Source: Roseivirga sp. (lineage in GTDB: Bacteria > Bacteroidota > Bacteroidia > Cytophagales > Cyclobacteriaceae). Taken from it: a stretch of DNA of 64,000 nucleotides. Numbering within the stretch: the stretch's first letter is position 1; the number at the start of each line of letters is the position of its first letter. Under the pieces are notes generated by a model. That model made no database searches, was not told the origin of the DNA, and saw nothing but the letters and a program-made list of their open reading frames with translations. A program made the translations under genes and the position numbers. The stretch is taken from NCBI GenBank assembly GCA_018402485.1, contig JAGYIY010000001.1, positions 1,334,001 to 1,398,000 on the forward strand. Direction: 5' to 3'. Positions 7,752-16,213 of the stretch are shown piece after piece.

Positions 7752-7991
7752 TTATACTAAAATATTACCGTTTTGACGTGCTTTTTTTAAAACAGCTGCT
7801 AGACCATTTTTATTAATGGTACGAATAGCAGAAGTAGATACCTTTAGCGTAATCCAACGACCTTCTTCAGCAAGATAAAAACGCTTTTTCTGAAGGTTAG
7901 GGTAAAACTTTCTTCTGGTTTTGTTATTCGCGTGAGAAACATTATTTCCCGTTTGTACACGCTTTCCTGTTATTTCACAAACTCTTGCCAT
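7752..7991 (-). CDS. rpmB: 50S ribosomal protein L28
   Basis: A 79-residue basic protein starting [20 protein letters not shown] with the L28 motifs [16 protein letters not shown] and [14 protein letters not shown]. It is a component of the large ribosomal subunit. In Bacteroidota rpmB normally abuts rpmG; here moaC, five ars genes and an aminopeptidase gene separate them, and each ribosomal gene has its own promoter-like region with a shared 14-base block. Confidence 0.96.
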   Translation of the reverse strand: MARVCEITGKRVQTGNNVSHANNKTRRKFYPNLQKKRFYLAEEGRWITLKVSTSAIRTINKNGLAAVLKKARQNGNILV

Positions 7992-8345
7992 ATCTCTTTT
8001 TATTAGCCGTTTTCCAAAACGGACTGCAAATATCTGAATAATCTTTGATTATACAAAAGTAGAAGAAGAATGTTTTTTGTGCCTTCCCGCCGTTCACTTT
8101 CACTAAGAGGCATTCACTTTTAGGATAATACTGCTGTCTATATCGGTATGAATATGTCTCAAGAGGAGAGATCACGTTGCAATTGATCTTAAGGGTTGAA
8201 AAAAAAAGTGTTCTTGTAGGGTACAAAAAACTTCATTGAAATCCCTTTTTCATTTTATACAAGTAATAGATTAGCTTTTTTTGACTTGCTAGATGCATAT
8301 GAATCTTTACTTTCATTGCTTATTTGAATTGAATTAACCTTCCCA
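7992..8345. other. 354-bp intergenic region upstream of rpmB
   Basis: It separates rpmB from the PH-domain pair, both on the minus strand. It contains the rpmB promoter (see separate entry); the rest shows no convincing gene. An open frame of 83 codons on the minus strand (7975-8226) overlaps the rpmB start and reads like noise. No clear terminator was found for the upstream PH-domain unit. Confidence 0.5.
8027..8057 (-). promoter_or_regulatory. Promoter of rpmB
   Basis: On the minus strand a -33 element TTTG (8054-8057) and a -7 element GATATTTG (8027-8034; 7/8 to TAnnTTTG) are separated by 19 bp, the standard spacing for the Bacteroidota primary sigma factor. The sequence CGGACTGCAAATAT (plus strand, 8020-8033) recurs upstream of rpmG. 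Confidence 0.55.
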
Positions 8346-9866
8346 TTACATCCAATTCACATCGTTCGACTCAACCTTATAAAGCACAAAATTTTCTAAT
8401 GCTTCAGCTTTTTCGAGTGTGATGAATGGAATCTTTATGGCTCCCGCTGCTGTATATAAATGAATATTCGCTAGCTTTTTTCTTCGCTGATACCAACTTT
8501 GACTGATCTTTACCGCTTGGACTTTATACAACTGAACCATCTCACGATGGTTACCAAAAACTCCTTTATTGTTTTTGAGCAGCTCATCATTGATTTCGTA
8601 GCTTCTCTTTTTGTAGTAAAGTACAGTTCCAAAAATCAGAAAGGGTAACCAAAGCAAGAAGAATAAAGCCTTGGCATCTAAAAAATAATACCCTACTCCT
8701 GCCGCAATCAAAGAAGGGATGAATCCGGCAACTAGGATAATGCGATACATCAAAACTTTGCTTACCCTGTGTTTCTGCTCCTTTCGCACAAACGGCTTTG
8801 GAAAAATAAGCCAAGCAATTTGTTTGATTTGCTTGAGGTATGCGCCAGGTATTTTAATCTTGGTGTGCTGCTGGTTGGCTTCTGTGCTACCGGCTTGTGC
8901 CAGTATAATGGTGTGCATTCGGAAAAGCCTTCTCACCGGGTTATCTGACCAACTTAATATCTGTACTTTAGAGGTATTGATTGAGATTTCTTCACGGTTG
9001 ATCAAGCCTTTGAAAAGTTTAAACCCTTTACCCTGGATGCTCATTTTGAGTTCGAAATTCACCAAGATCGTGCTGATCATGGAATAGATAAAAGAAATGA
9101 TGAAAACCAAAATCAATGCTCCTAATGCCATTGCCCAACCACTATTTAAAAAGTAAGCCTCGAAGCCTGAAAGTTGTTCTTCAACCAGATCATCACCCAG
9201 GGTACTGGATATTTCATTGATGATTGAAAAGGCAAAAGCAAAGAGTAAGACCATTGATTTGAGATGATTTTGACTAAAACCAATTTTCAATAAGTCGTTA
9301 AAAGAAAGTTGTAGCAGTGTTTTCTCCTCTATTTCACTTTCATTTTCACTTTCTAATCCCCTGCTCAACGGATCTTGTTGGCTTTGGATTTGTTTTTTTT
9401 CTTCCAAAATAAACTGGCGAATGGCTTCAGCTTCTTCTTTTTTGAGGGCATCAATGGTGAGTTCAGACTTATTGGCACCTGCTGTATCAATTTCGATACT
9501 GGCTACTCCAAACATTTGATGCAGTAAGTTTTGTTGGAGGTTCACCGTTTGAATGCGTTCAAAAGGGATATTGATCTTTGTTCTTTTTAAAATTCCTTTG
9601 TCAATCAATATGCTGCTTTCATCTAAGGAGAAATAAAAGCGAAAGAAGGTCATGATGGAACCTATGAGATTAAATGCTGCAAAAACCAGCACGGCTATCA
9701 GAAGGTATTGGGTAAAATTGTCGGAGTTTTTTCTACCAATGAGCAACCCCAACAAGATAGGCCATGCTGCCCGAATGGAGGTTTTAATAAACTTAACCAA
9801 TACAATTCCAATGGCTACACGGGATTGCCGACTGGGTTGACCGTATTTACTTAATACGGGGTGCAT
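8346..9866 (-). CDS. PH domain-containing membrane protein, YdbT-like
   Basis: This 506-residue protein has several hydrophobic membrane segments arranged in pairs, alternating with bacterial PH (bPH2) domains. A clear PH block is RTKINIPFERIQTVNLQQNL followed by FGVASIEIDTAG; further copies start near NREEISINTSKVQILSW and GNHREMVQLYKVQAVKIS. This matches Bacillus YdbT, which is encoded next to YdbS, as here. Function is unsettled; YdbS/YdbT-type proteins have been linked to membrane stress. Its start overlaps the end of the preceding YdbS-like gene by 20 bases, suggesting translational coupling and a two-protein complex. Confidence 0.8.
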   Translation of the reverse strand: MHPVLSKYGQPSRQSRVAIGIVLVKFIKTSIRAAWPILLGLLIGRKNSDNFTQYLLIAVLVFAAFNLIGSIMTFFRFYFSLDESSILIDKGILKRTKINIPFERIQTVNLQQNLLHQMFGVASIEIDTAGANKSELTIDALKKEEAEAIRQFILEEKKQIQSQQDPLSRGLESENESEIEEKTLLQLSFNDLLKIGFSQNHLKSMVLLFAFAFSIINEISSTLGDDLVEEQLSGFEAYFLNSGWAMALGALILVFIISFIYSMISTILVNFELKMSIQGKGFKLFKGLINREEISINTSKVQILSWSDNPVRRLFRMHTIILAQAGSTEANQQHTKIKIPGAYLKQIKQIAWLIFPKPFVRKEQKHRVSKVLMYRIILVAGFIPSLIAAGVGYYFLDAKALFFLLWLPFLIFGTVLYYKKRSYEINDELLKNNKGVFGNHREMVQLYKVQAVKISQSWYQRRKKLANIHLYTAAGAIKIPFITLEKAEALENFVLYKVESNDVNWM

Positions 9867-10380
9867 CTTCAGCAGTTTTTTTCAAAATAAATTCTTTTAG
9901 GCCTTGTGCCTTATCTTCCGCTAATCCAGGAATGACCAGGTCACTACTATGACCGCCAGCGGTATAAATCTTTAAGCTATACAAGGAATACATTCGATCA
10001 ATCGGGCCTTGTTTGATTTCAGCATGCTGTACGCGATTGAAGGGAATACTGATTCTGCTTTGCCAAAAAAGGCCTTTTTTGTAAATGACATCTCTGCTTC
10101 TTAGGGCATACTTTTTTTTAAAAAAACCCTTGTAAGTAATCAGTATGGCAGAAGACCAGAGCAGCAGAATGCCACCGCATAGGTAAACAAAGTTTGTCCA
10201 GACGGTAGCAATATTATCATTGAAAAAAATGAGGCAAGCACTTCCGATAAGTAGCGGTACAAAGAACAAAGCATCAGCCAAAAGAGATACGGTTAAGTAT
10301 TTTCTCTCCAGAGGTTCAAAGCTCAATTCGCTCGTTTTAGGAAGCTCATTGGTATCAACTGTAAGGTTTTCAAAAATCAT
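9847..10380 (-). CDS. PH domain-containing membrane protein, YdbS-like
   Basis: A 177-residue protein with two transmembrane segments (about residues 32-52 and 65-85) followed by one bPH2 domain: SRISIPFNRVQHAEIKQGP and YSLYSLKIYTAGG. This is the YdbS layout, and the partner YdbT-like gene follows with a 20-base overlap. The domain faces the cytoplasm by analogy with the family. Specific function is unknown. It overlaps the preceding DUF5522 gene by 4 bases. Confidence 0.8.
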   Translation of the reverse strand: MIFENLTVDTNELPKTSELSFEPLERKYLTVSLLADALFFVPLLIGSACLIFFNDNIATVWTNFVYLCGGILLLWSSAILITYKGFFKKKYALRSRDVIYKKGLFWQSRISIPFNRVQHAEIKQGPIDRMYSLYSLKIYTAGGHSSDLVIPGLAEDKAQGLKEFILKKTAEDAPRIK

Positions 10381-10544
10381 TGTTTCTTTTTAAAGCCATA
10401 TGGGCAGTGTCGGCACCCGTTTTCACAGCAATATCCACGTTTCAAGTGATATTTTTCTGTAAATACCAAGTTACCCTTTTCATCAATGTAGTAATAAGCT
10501 TTATCATTTTTCATCGACTCCTCCTGCTTGTTTCTTCCATGCAT
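10377..10544 (-). CDS. DUF5522 family small cysteine-rich protein
   Basis: A 55-residue protein ending with the family signature YHLKRGYCCENGCRHCPYGFKKKQ, whose four cysteines (CC-x3-C-x2-C) suggest a metal site. I recognise DUF5522, of unknown function. The frame is open upstream to 10688, but that stretch crosses into the divergent rocD gene and reads as random; ATG at 10544 or the internal ATG at 10514 (MKNDKAYYY) is more plausible. It overlaps the YdbS-like start by 4 bases, so the three genes form one unit. Confidence 0.75.
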   Translation of the reverse strand: MHGRNKQEESMKNDKAYYYIDEKGNLVFTEKYHLKRGYCCENGCRHCPYGFKKKQ

Positions 10545-10571
10545 CGTCTTTTTCGCCTGACTTAGTTTTAA

Positions 10572-10579
10572 TACCTTTG
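10572..10579 (+). promoter_or_regulatory. -7 promoter box for rocD
   Basis: TACCTTTG is an exact match to TAnnTTTG, 40 bp upstream of the rocD ATG at 10620, on the coding strand. No clean -33 TTTG was found at 19-21 bp; the region there is T-rich. It lies in the divergent intergenic region shared with the DUF5522 gene. Confidence 0.45.
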
Positions 10580-10619
10580 AGATGAATGCAAATTTGAAAC
10601 ACAAATTAAGTAAACTATT

Positions 10620-11900
10620 ATGGAAATCGTAGAATCGAGTAAGGAAGCTATTGCTTTGGAGCAAAAACATGGGGCACATAATTACCACCCTTTACCCGCA
10701 GTTTTGTCGAAAGGAGAGGGGGTATTTATGTGGGATGTAGAAGGAAAAAAATACTATGATTTCCTTTCCGCTTATAGTGCTGTCAATCAAGGTCACTGTC
10801 ATCCGCGCATCATCAACGCTATGACCGAGCAGGCCCAGAAGTTAACCCTAACGTCAAGGGCATTCCACAACGATATGCTAGGGCCATACGAAAAGTATGT
10901 TACCGAATATTTTGGTTTCGATAAGGTGTTACCCATGAATACTGGAGCTGAAGCGGTTGAAACAGCCATAAAAATTTGTCGCAAATGGGGGTATGAGAAA
11001 AAAGGAGTACCGGAAAACGAAGGAAAGATCATTGTATTTGACCAAAATTTCCATGGCAGAACCACCACGATCATTTCTTTTTCTAGCGACTCGGATGCCC
11101 GCAAAAATTTCGGACCTTACACAGATGGCTTCATTAAAATAAGCTACAACGACAAAGAAGCACTGGAAGAAGCTTTGCAAGATGAAAATGTGGTGGGGGT
11201 ATTGATTGAACCCATACAAGGTGAAGCTGGGGTGAATGTACCAGGGGAGAATTTTATGAAGGCTGTTGCTACTTTGTGCAAAAAGTACAATGTACTGTTT
11301 ATGGCCGATGAAATTCAAACGGGTATTGGTCGAACGGGCGGTTTATTAGCTGTTTGTGGTAATTGTACTTGTGAAGGGCACTGTGAACAGCAGGCCACTT
11401 ATGCCCGGCCGGATGTATTGATTTTGGGGAAAGCCATCTCTGGTGGGGTTTACCCTGTCTCTGCCGTACTTGCCGATAACCGAGTAATGTCGGTGATAAC
11501 TCCGGGAACACATGGCTCCACTTTCGGTGGAAATCCTGTAGCAGGAGCTGTTGCCATGGCAGCCCTCGAAGTGATAAGAGATGAAAAACTTACCCAGAAT
11601 GCCAGAGAATTGGGTAAGATCTTCCGTAAACGCATGAACGATTTGATTCATAAATGTGCATTGGTCAGTTTAGTTAGAGGGAAGGGCTTATTGAACGCCA
11701 TCGTGATCAATGATCATCCTAGTAGCTCAACCGCTTGGAATATCTGCTTGGCACTGAAGGAAAATGGTTTATTAGCCAAACCCACGCATGGAAATATCAT
11801 TCGATTTGCACCACCTTTGGTAATGACTGAAGAACAACTACACGAGTGTTGTGATATCATAGAAAAAACGATTTTGGGCTATAGTGAACAGATGGATTAA
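10620..11900 (+). CDS. rocD: Ornithine--oxo-acid transaminase
   Basis: A 426-residue PLP-dependent class III aminotransferase that converts ornithine and 2-oxoglutarate to glutamate semialdehyde and glutamate. Visible are the N-terminal HNYHPLPAVLSKGEGVFMWD, the cofactor motif MADEIQTGIGRTG and the PLP lysine in ILGKAISGG (Lys271). Between the last two motifs is a small insertion with four cysteines, C246-x2-C249-x-C251-x3-C255 (CGNCTCEGHC), in place of the short loop of well-known ornithine aminotransferases. It is single-cistron and converges with the following outer-membrane gene with a 4-base overlap. Confidence 0.92.
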   Translation: MEIVESSKEAIALEQKHGAHNYHPLPAVLSKGEGVFMWDVEGKKYYDFLSAYSAVNQGHCHPRIINAMTEQAQKLTLTSRAFHNDMLGPYEKYVTEYFGFDKVLPMNTGAEAVETAIKICRKWGYEKKGVPENEGKIIVFDQNFHGRTTTIISFSSDSDARKNFGPYTDGFIKISYNDKEALEEALQDENVVGVLIEPIQGEAGVNVPGENFMKAVATLCKKYNVLFMADEIQTGIGRTGGLLAVCGNCTCEGHCEQQATYARPDVLILGKAISGGVYPVSAVLADNRVMSVITPGTHGSTFGGNPVAGAVAMAALEVIRDEKLTQNARELGKIFRKRMNDLIHKCALVSLVRGKGLLNAIVINDHPSSSTAWNICLALKENGLLAKPTHGNIIRFAPPLVMTEEQLHECCDIIEKTILGYSEQMD

Positions 11901-14767
11901 TTGCCACGACCCATGCCGCCTTGTCTCATTTGACGAAGTCTGTTGAACCTATCATCTGTTTGAGGCATTTGTGCATTGCCAAAACTTCTAATATTAAAAA
12001 CCAAGTTGAGCATAAAGTATTGCGTTAAAATTTGTGTTTGGCGGTCTTCAATATAAGAACCAGTGACACTGCGCTGAATGCTTTGGTTTTGTTTGAGGAT
12101 GTCGAATGCTGAGATATTTACCTCCGCTTTATCACCCAAAAACTTTTTACCCAATTCGGCATTCCATAGCACAAAGGTCTGATTAAAGCCTTCCGATAAA
12201 CCGGAGTTCAAAATATGGTTGACGTTGGAACGGAATACCCACCCTTTCCCCACGATTAAATTGAGGCGTAAACGGGTGATATGGTTGAAAAACGATGTAT
12301 TGTTTTGGATCGTAAGGGTATTGCTAACAGAGCTAAAGCTGGATTGAGTAGAAAGTGTGAAATCAAGTTTTTCGCTGATATTGCTGCTCAGAACTAAACC
12401 TAAGCCGGCAGTTGGAGTTCTTGCAAAATTCAGCTCTTCATTAATCATTTCAGGTGATTGATTGTAAGAAAGAGTTCCGGTAAAATTGAGATTCGAGCGT
12501 AAACCGCCAAGGGGTAAGCCATATGAAATGAAACTGCGGATATTCCAGGCACCATTCAAATTAACAGGCTGTCTGAAGGTGGCTCCCGGTTGAAGCGCTA
12601 TGCCATTGATAGTGGTACTGTTTCGTGATGCAATAAATACGCTATTCCCTATCTCGTTATTTGAAAAGTTTGCGCTCACTAGGGTGAAGAATGTTTGAGA
12701 GGTTTCAGCATTTACTGCGTTGTATCGAATTGTGGCAGAATGCTGATAGGTTTGATCTAGTTGTGGGTTACCTGCTGAAATATTTAAGGGATTAGAGTTA
12801 TCGATTACATTTTGCAATTGTCCAACACTTGGTGCGTTTGTAGATGTGCGATAGTTAAAGTTAAAGCTTTTGCCGGTTCCAAATCGGTATCGGTAAACAA
12901 CAGAGGGTAAAAAATTATTGAACACACGCGAAATGTTGTCTGCCTCCGGAAAGACTTGGTCATTATCGAGCAGGGCATTTTGTACATTCGCACGAATCGT
13001 TAATGTGCCTTTTGTACCTCTTTTGTTAAAACCCAAAATAGCTCTATGGGTAATGTAGTCATTTTCGAAGGTACTGGTGAGGGGAATATTCAAGTCGGTG
13101 TAGCCATTGTTGCTTTCATTGAAACTAAAAACTTCTCGCTCTGAATCATTGTATTGATAACCGTAACGATAGCCAAAAGAAAGTTGATTGCGTTCTCCTA
13201 AGGGTTCGGTATAGGTGGCATTGATCGTCATATTGGTACGATAGGTATCTGTATCGGTAAATTGGTTGATTTCTTCGGTACGACTGTTTCGGGAAAAAAA
13301 CTCATTTTCTGCCATCAGAAATGCATCTCCTGTATTTTCATCGATGGCCGTACTTAGATTCAACGACAATGTTCTTCCCCTTTTCTCGAAGGCATGTCGG
13401 AAAAGAAGGTTATTGCTGAAGGAGTAAGCCATCAAATCGGATTGATTTTGCGTGAAGGCACGGTTGAGCATGTCTTCATTTACCATGGTAACACCATTGA
13501 CAATGGCACTACCGGAATTGTCTTGTAAAGTAAACCTGGGGCGCATAATGATAGCGTTTTTATCATCAAACTTGTATTCAAGTGTTCCACTAAATCTATG
13601 ATTTATATTTCTACTAGGGGAAGAGCTGCTTTCGGTAAAAGTTTGACCCTGGTTTTCAGGAATGGTAAATTGTCTGAAAATATTTTCATCCAAGACATTG
13701 TCTGATTGATTGAAAAAATAGCTTCCACTAAATTTAAACTTCTGGTCATCTTCAAAAGAGTAATTGATACCTAATGCTTTGGTTTCAGAAATTCCACCTT
13801 GTTGCCCGACTAAAAAGTCTGAGCCGCCACCTGTGCCGGCTCCACCACCAGCGCCACCTCTACCTCCGCCAGCACCTCCTCTACCTCCACCTCTGCGACC
13901 ACCGGCAGCCATTCCAAGTAAATCGCTCGTAGAGAAATTTTGAATGTTGATGTTATTCATTTGTCCCAGAATGGTTGTTCGGCTTTTGGATCGAAACAGA
14001 TTAATACTGCCTCCAAGGTTGTAGGTTTCGTCTGAGCCTCCTCCAGCATAAACTTTACCAAACTCACCATTTCGCATGCTTACCTTTGTAATAATATTCA
14101 TTGTTTTGGTTGTCTCTCCATCTAAAAACCCAGTGAACTGAGCCTGGTCTGACGCTTGGTCATAAATTTGAATGCGCTCAATGATTTCGGCAGGAAGATT
14201 TTTTAGCGCAGCGTTTGGATCATCTCCAAAAAATTCACGCCCATCTACAAGAACCCGCCTTACATTTTCTCCTTGTGCTTGCACTTGTCCATTTTGAATA
14301 ACCACTCCAGGCATTTTTTCTACCAGGTTTTCGGCAGTAGCATCTGGGTTCACCTTGAAAGCATCAGCATTATATTCGGTGGTATCACCATTTTGTCTTA
14401 CTCTTTCAATAAGACCTTCAACAGTAACATCGCCCAGATTTTTGGTATCCATGGCGAGTAGGATCTCGCCTAAATCTATGCTTGTATCTCGCACTTGCAG
14501 CATAGTGTCCAAAGATTTAAAACCAACATAGCTTACGACCAATCTATAGTCATCTTGCAATACATTTGTAAATCGGAATTCACCATCGGGGTTAGTTGCA
14601 AAAACACGTTCAGATTGATCGGATAATTTTTTAAGTATCACGGTGGCGCTAGGAAGCGCTTTTTTCGAGGCACTGTCAGCTACTTGCCCTTTTACCACCC
14701 AAAATTGTGCGGAAAGTGTTTGAGCAGCTGCCAAAAGCAATAGTATAAGAAGGGTTTTTATTTTCAT
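11897..14767 (-). CDS. TonB-dependent-receptor-like outer membrane beta-barrel protein
   Basis: A 956-residue outer-membrane protein. It has a signal peptide (KTLLILLLLAAAQTLSAQ), a carboxypeptidase-like regulatory domain (about residues 24-105, VKGQVADSASKKALPSATV), a plug-like segment (about 110-230, containing MPGVVIQNGQVQAQGENVRR and VLVDGREFF) and a long C-terminal barrel of the OMP_b-brl_3 type. Residues 286-315 are almost entirely Gly, Arg and Ala. The C-terminus lacks a canonical terminal aromatic and ends QGGMGRGN. The substrate is unknown; no SusD-like partner is nearby, arguing against a polysaccharide-utilisation locus. It may be a structural or general surface protein. Confidence 0.85.
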   Translation of the reverse strand: MKIKTLLILLLLAAAQTLSAQFWVVKGQVADSASKKALPSATVILKKLSDQSERVFATNPDGEFRFTNVLQDDYRLVVSYVGFKSLDTMLQVRDTSIDLGEILLAMDTKNLGDVTVEGLIERVRQNGDTTEYNADAFKVNPDATAENLVEKMPGVVIQNGQVQAQGENVRRVLVDGREFFGDDPNAALKNLPAEIIERIQIYDQASDQAQFTGFLDGETTKTMNIITKVSMRNGEFGKVYAGGGSDETYNLGGSINLFRSKSRTTILGQMNNINIQNFSTSDLLGMAAGGRRGGGRGGAGGGRGGAGGGAGTGGGSDFLVGQQGGISETKALGINYSFEDDQKFKFSGSYFFNQSDNVLDENIFRQFTIPENQGQTFTESSSSPSRNINHRFSGTLEYKFDDKNAIIMRPRFTLQDNSGSAIVNGVTMVNEDMLNRAFTQNQSDLMAYSFSNNLLFRHAFEKRGRTLSLNLSTAIDENTGDAFLMAENEFFSRNSRTEEINQFTDTDTYRTNMTINATYTEPLGERNQLSFGYRYGYQYNDSEREVFSFNESNNGYTDLNIPLTSTFENDYITHRAILGFNKRGTKGTLTIRANVQNALLDNDQVFPEADNISRVFNNFLPSVVYRYRFGTGKSFNFNYRTSTNAPSVGQLQNVIDNSNPLNISAGNPQLDQTYQHSATIRYNAVNAETSQTFFTLVSANFSNNEIGNSVFIASRNSTTINGIALQPGATFRQPVNLNGAWNIRSFISYGLPLGGLRSNLNFTGTLSYNQSPEMINEELNFARTPTAGLGLVLSSNISEKLDFTLSTQSSFSSVSNTLTIQNNTSFFNHITRLRLNLIVGKGWVFRSNVNHILNSGLSEGFNQTFVLWNAELGKKFLGDKAEVNISAFDILKQNQSIQRSVTGSYIEDRQTQILTQYFMLNLVFNIRSFGNAQMPQTDDRFNRLRQMRQGGMGRGN

Positions 14768-14867
14768 AGTGGCTCTTAGATGTAGAATTCATCAAATGGT
14801 TTAAGCCATTTTATGGATGTTAAAAATATGCCTAACTTGGAACAAGATTGAGTTCAATAAATTGTTT

Positions 14868-15209
14868 ATGATGAAGCAGGAAGACAGGCCATGGATATTG
14901 GCATCGCACTTGGGTACCTTGTTGGGTTATGGCATTGTTTTGGGGAGCTTTCTTGTGCCACTTATCATATGGCTTTCTAAAAAGGATGAATCGGTTGAAG
15001 TAGCCATGCATGCAAAGGCGTCACTTAATTTTCAAATTTCTGTGGCCATTTACACCATCATTGCTGCCTTTTTTATCTTTCTATTGATCGGGATTCCCTT
15101 TCTTCTCATCATACCTGTTTTTAATTTGATATGCGTGATTCTTGCTACCATTGAGGCAGATAAAGGAAGACTTTTTAATTACCCTTTAAGCATTAAATTT
15201 GTGCAGTAA
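14868..15209 (+). CDS. DUF4870 family membrane protein
   Basis: A small membrane protein of 113 residues with two to three hydrophobic segments. The block DRPWILASHLGTLLGY near the start and HAKASLNFQISVAIYTII in the middle match the DUF4870 family, of unknown function. The frame is open to 14817 but the added 17 residues do not resemble the family; ATG at 14868 (or 14871) is preferred. It lies 23 bp before hemB on the same strand. Confidence 0.8.
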   Translation: MMKQEDRPWILASHLGTLLGYGIVLGSFLVPLIIWLSKKDESVEVAMHAKASLNFQISVAIYTIIAAFFIFLLIGIPFLLIIPVFNLICVILATIEADKGRLFNYPLSIKFVQ

Positions 15210-15232
15210 ATCACAAATCAAGCAGTCCATTT

Positions 15233-16213
15233 ATGCACATACGGCCCAGAAGAAACCGCAAATCAGAAGGTATTCGCAAGTTAGTTGAAGAAACAAAAGT
15301 TCATGTAGATGATCTCATTTTTCCATTATTTCTCCTTGAGGGTGAGAATGATCGCGTGGAGGTGGAATCTATGCCTGGTATTTATCGCCTTGGGCTGCAA
15401 TCTCTGTTAAAAGAAGTAGAAACTTGTTTAAAATTGGGTATTCGAGCTTTTGATATCTTTCCCGTAGTGCCTGATCATTTTAAAAACCCTAAGGCTGATA
15501 AATCTTTTGACGATGGTTTTTTTTATCAAAAAGCCCTAAGAGTGATCAAAAAACAATTTCCGGAAGCAGTTATCATGACGGATGTTGCTCTTGACCCATA
15601 CAACTCTGATGGCCATGATGGGTTGGTTAAAGGTGGTGAGGTTTTGAATGATGAAACACTAGAAGTTTTAGGTAAACAAGCTTTGTCGCAAGCGGCCTGT
15701 GGTATTGATATCATCGGCCCATCAGACATGATGGATGGACGCGTAGGCTACATTCGCTCTGTTTTAGATGAGAATGGTTTTCAAGATGTTTCTATCATGT
15801 CCTATACGGCAAAATATGCCAGTGGATTTTATGGTCCTTTTAGAGATGCCTTAGATTCAGCACCAAGAGGAGGGGATAAAAAAACCTATCAAATGAACCC
15901 CGCCAATCAACAAGAAGCATTGCTTGAAGCTGAATTGGATGTTAATGAAGGTGCTGATTTTCTAATGGTAAAACCTGCCTTAGCCTATTTAGATATCATT
16001 CATATTTTAAAAGAAAGTTTTGTACAACCCATTGCTGCTTATAATGTAAGTGGAGAGTTTGCCATGCTTAAGGCCGCAGCTGAAAAGGGATGGTTGAATT
16101 ATGAACAGGTGATGCCTGAAACACTACTCAGCATTAAAAGAGCTGGTGCCGACATTATTCTCACCTATCATGCCAAGGAATTTGCTTTATTGAAAGACCA
16201 AAATACTCCTTAA
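15233..16213 (+). CDS. hemB: Delta-aminolevulinic acid dehydratase (porphobilinogen synthase)
   Basis: A 326-residue enzyme that condenses two 5-aminolevulinate molecules into porphobilinogen in heme synthesis. The two Schiff-base lysines are in MSYTAKYASGFYGPFRDA and FLMVKPALAYLDII. The metal-binding region reads DVALDPYNSDGHDG, in which the cysteines of zinc enzymes are replaced by Ala and Asp, so this is the magnesium/potassium type. Other motifs: VIMTDVALDP, GPSDMMDGRVG. It converges with the desaturase gene with a 4-base overlap. Confidence 0.95.
   Translation: MHIRPRRNRKSEGIRKLVEETKVHVDDLIFPLFLLEGENDRVEVESMPGIYRLGLQSLLKEVETCLKLGIRAFDIFPVVPDHFKNPKADKSFDDGFFYQKALRVIKKQFPEAVIMTDVALDPYNSDGHDGLVKGGEVLNDETLEVLGKQALSQAACGIDIIGPSDMMDGRVGYIRSVLDENGFQDVSIMSYTAKYASGFYGPFRDALDSAPRGGDKKTYQMNPANQQEALLEAELDVNEGADFLMVKPALAYLDIIHILKESFVQPIAAYNVSGEFAMLKAAAEKGWLNYEQVMPETLLSIKRAGADIILTYHAKEFALLKDQNTP

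Noticed and set aside
7975..8226. 83-codon ORF upstream of rpmB
   Set aside because: Overlaps the rpmB start and promoter, and its composition (many aromatic residues, short repeats) is not protein-like.
10545..10688. N-terminal extension of the DUF5522 frame
   Set aside because: It crosses the rocD promoter and start and has no family resemblance; internal ATG at 10544 is preferred.
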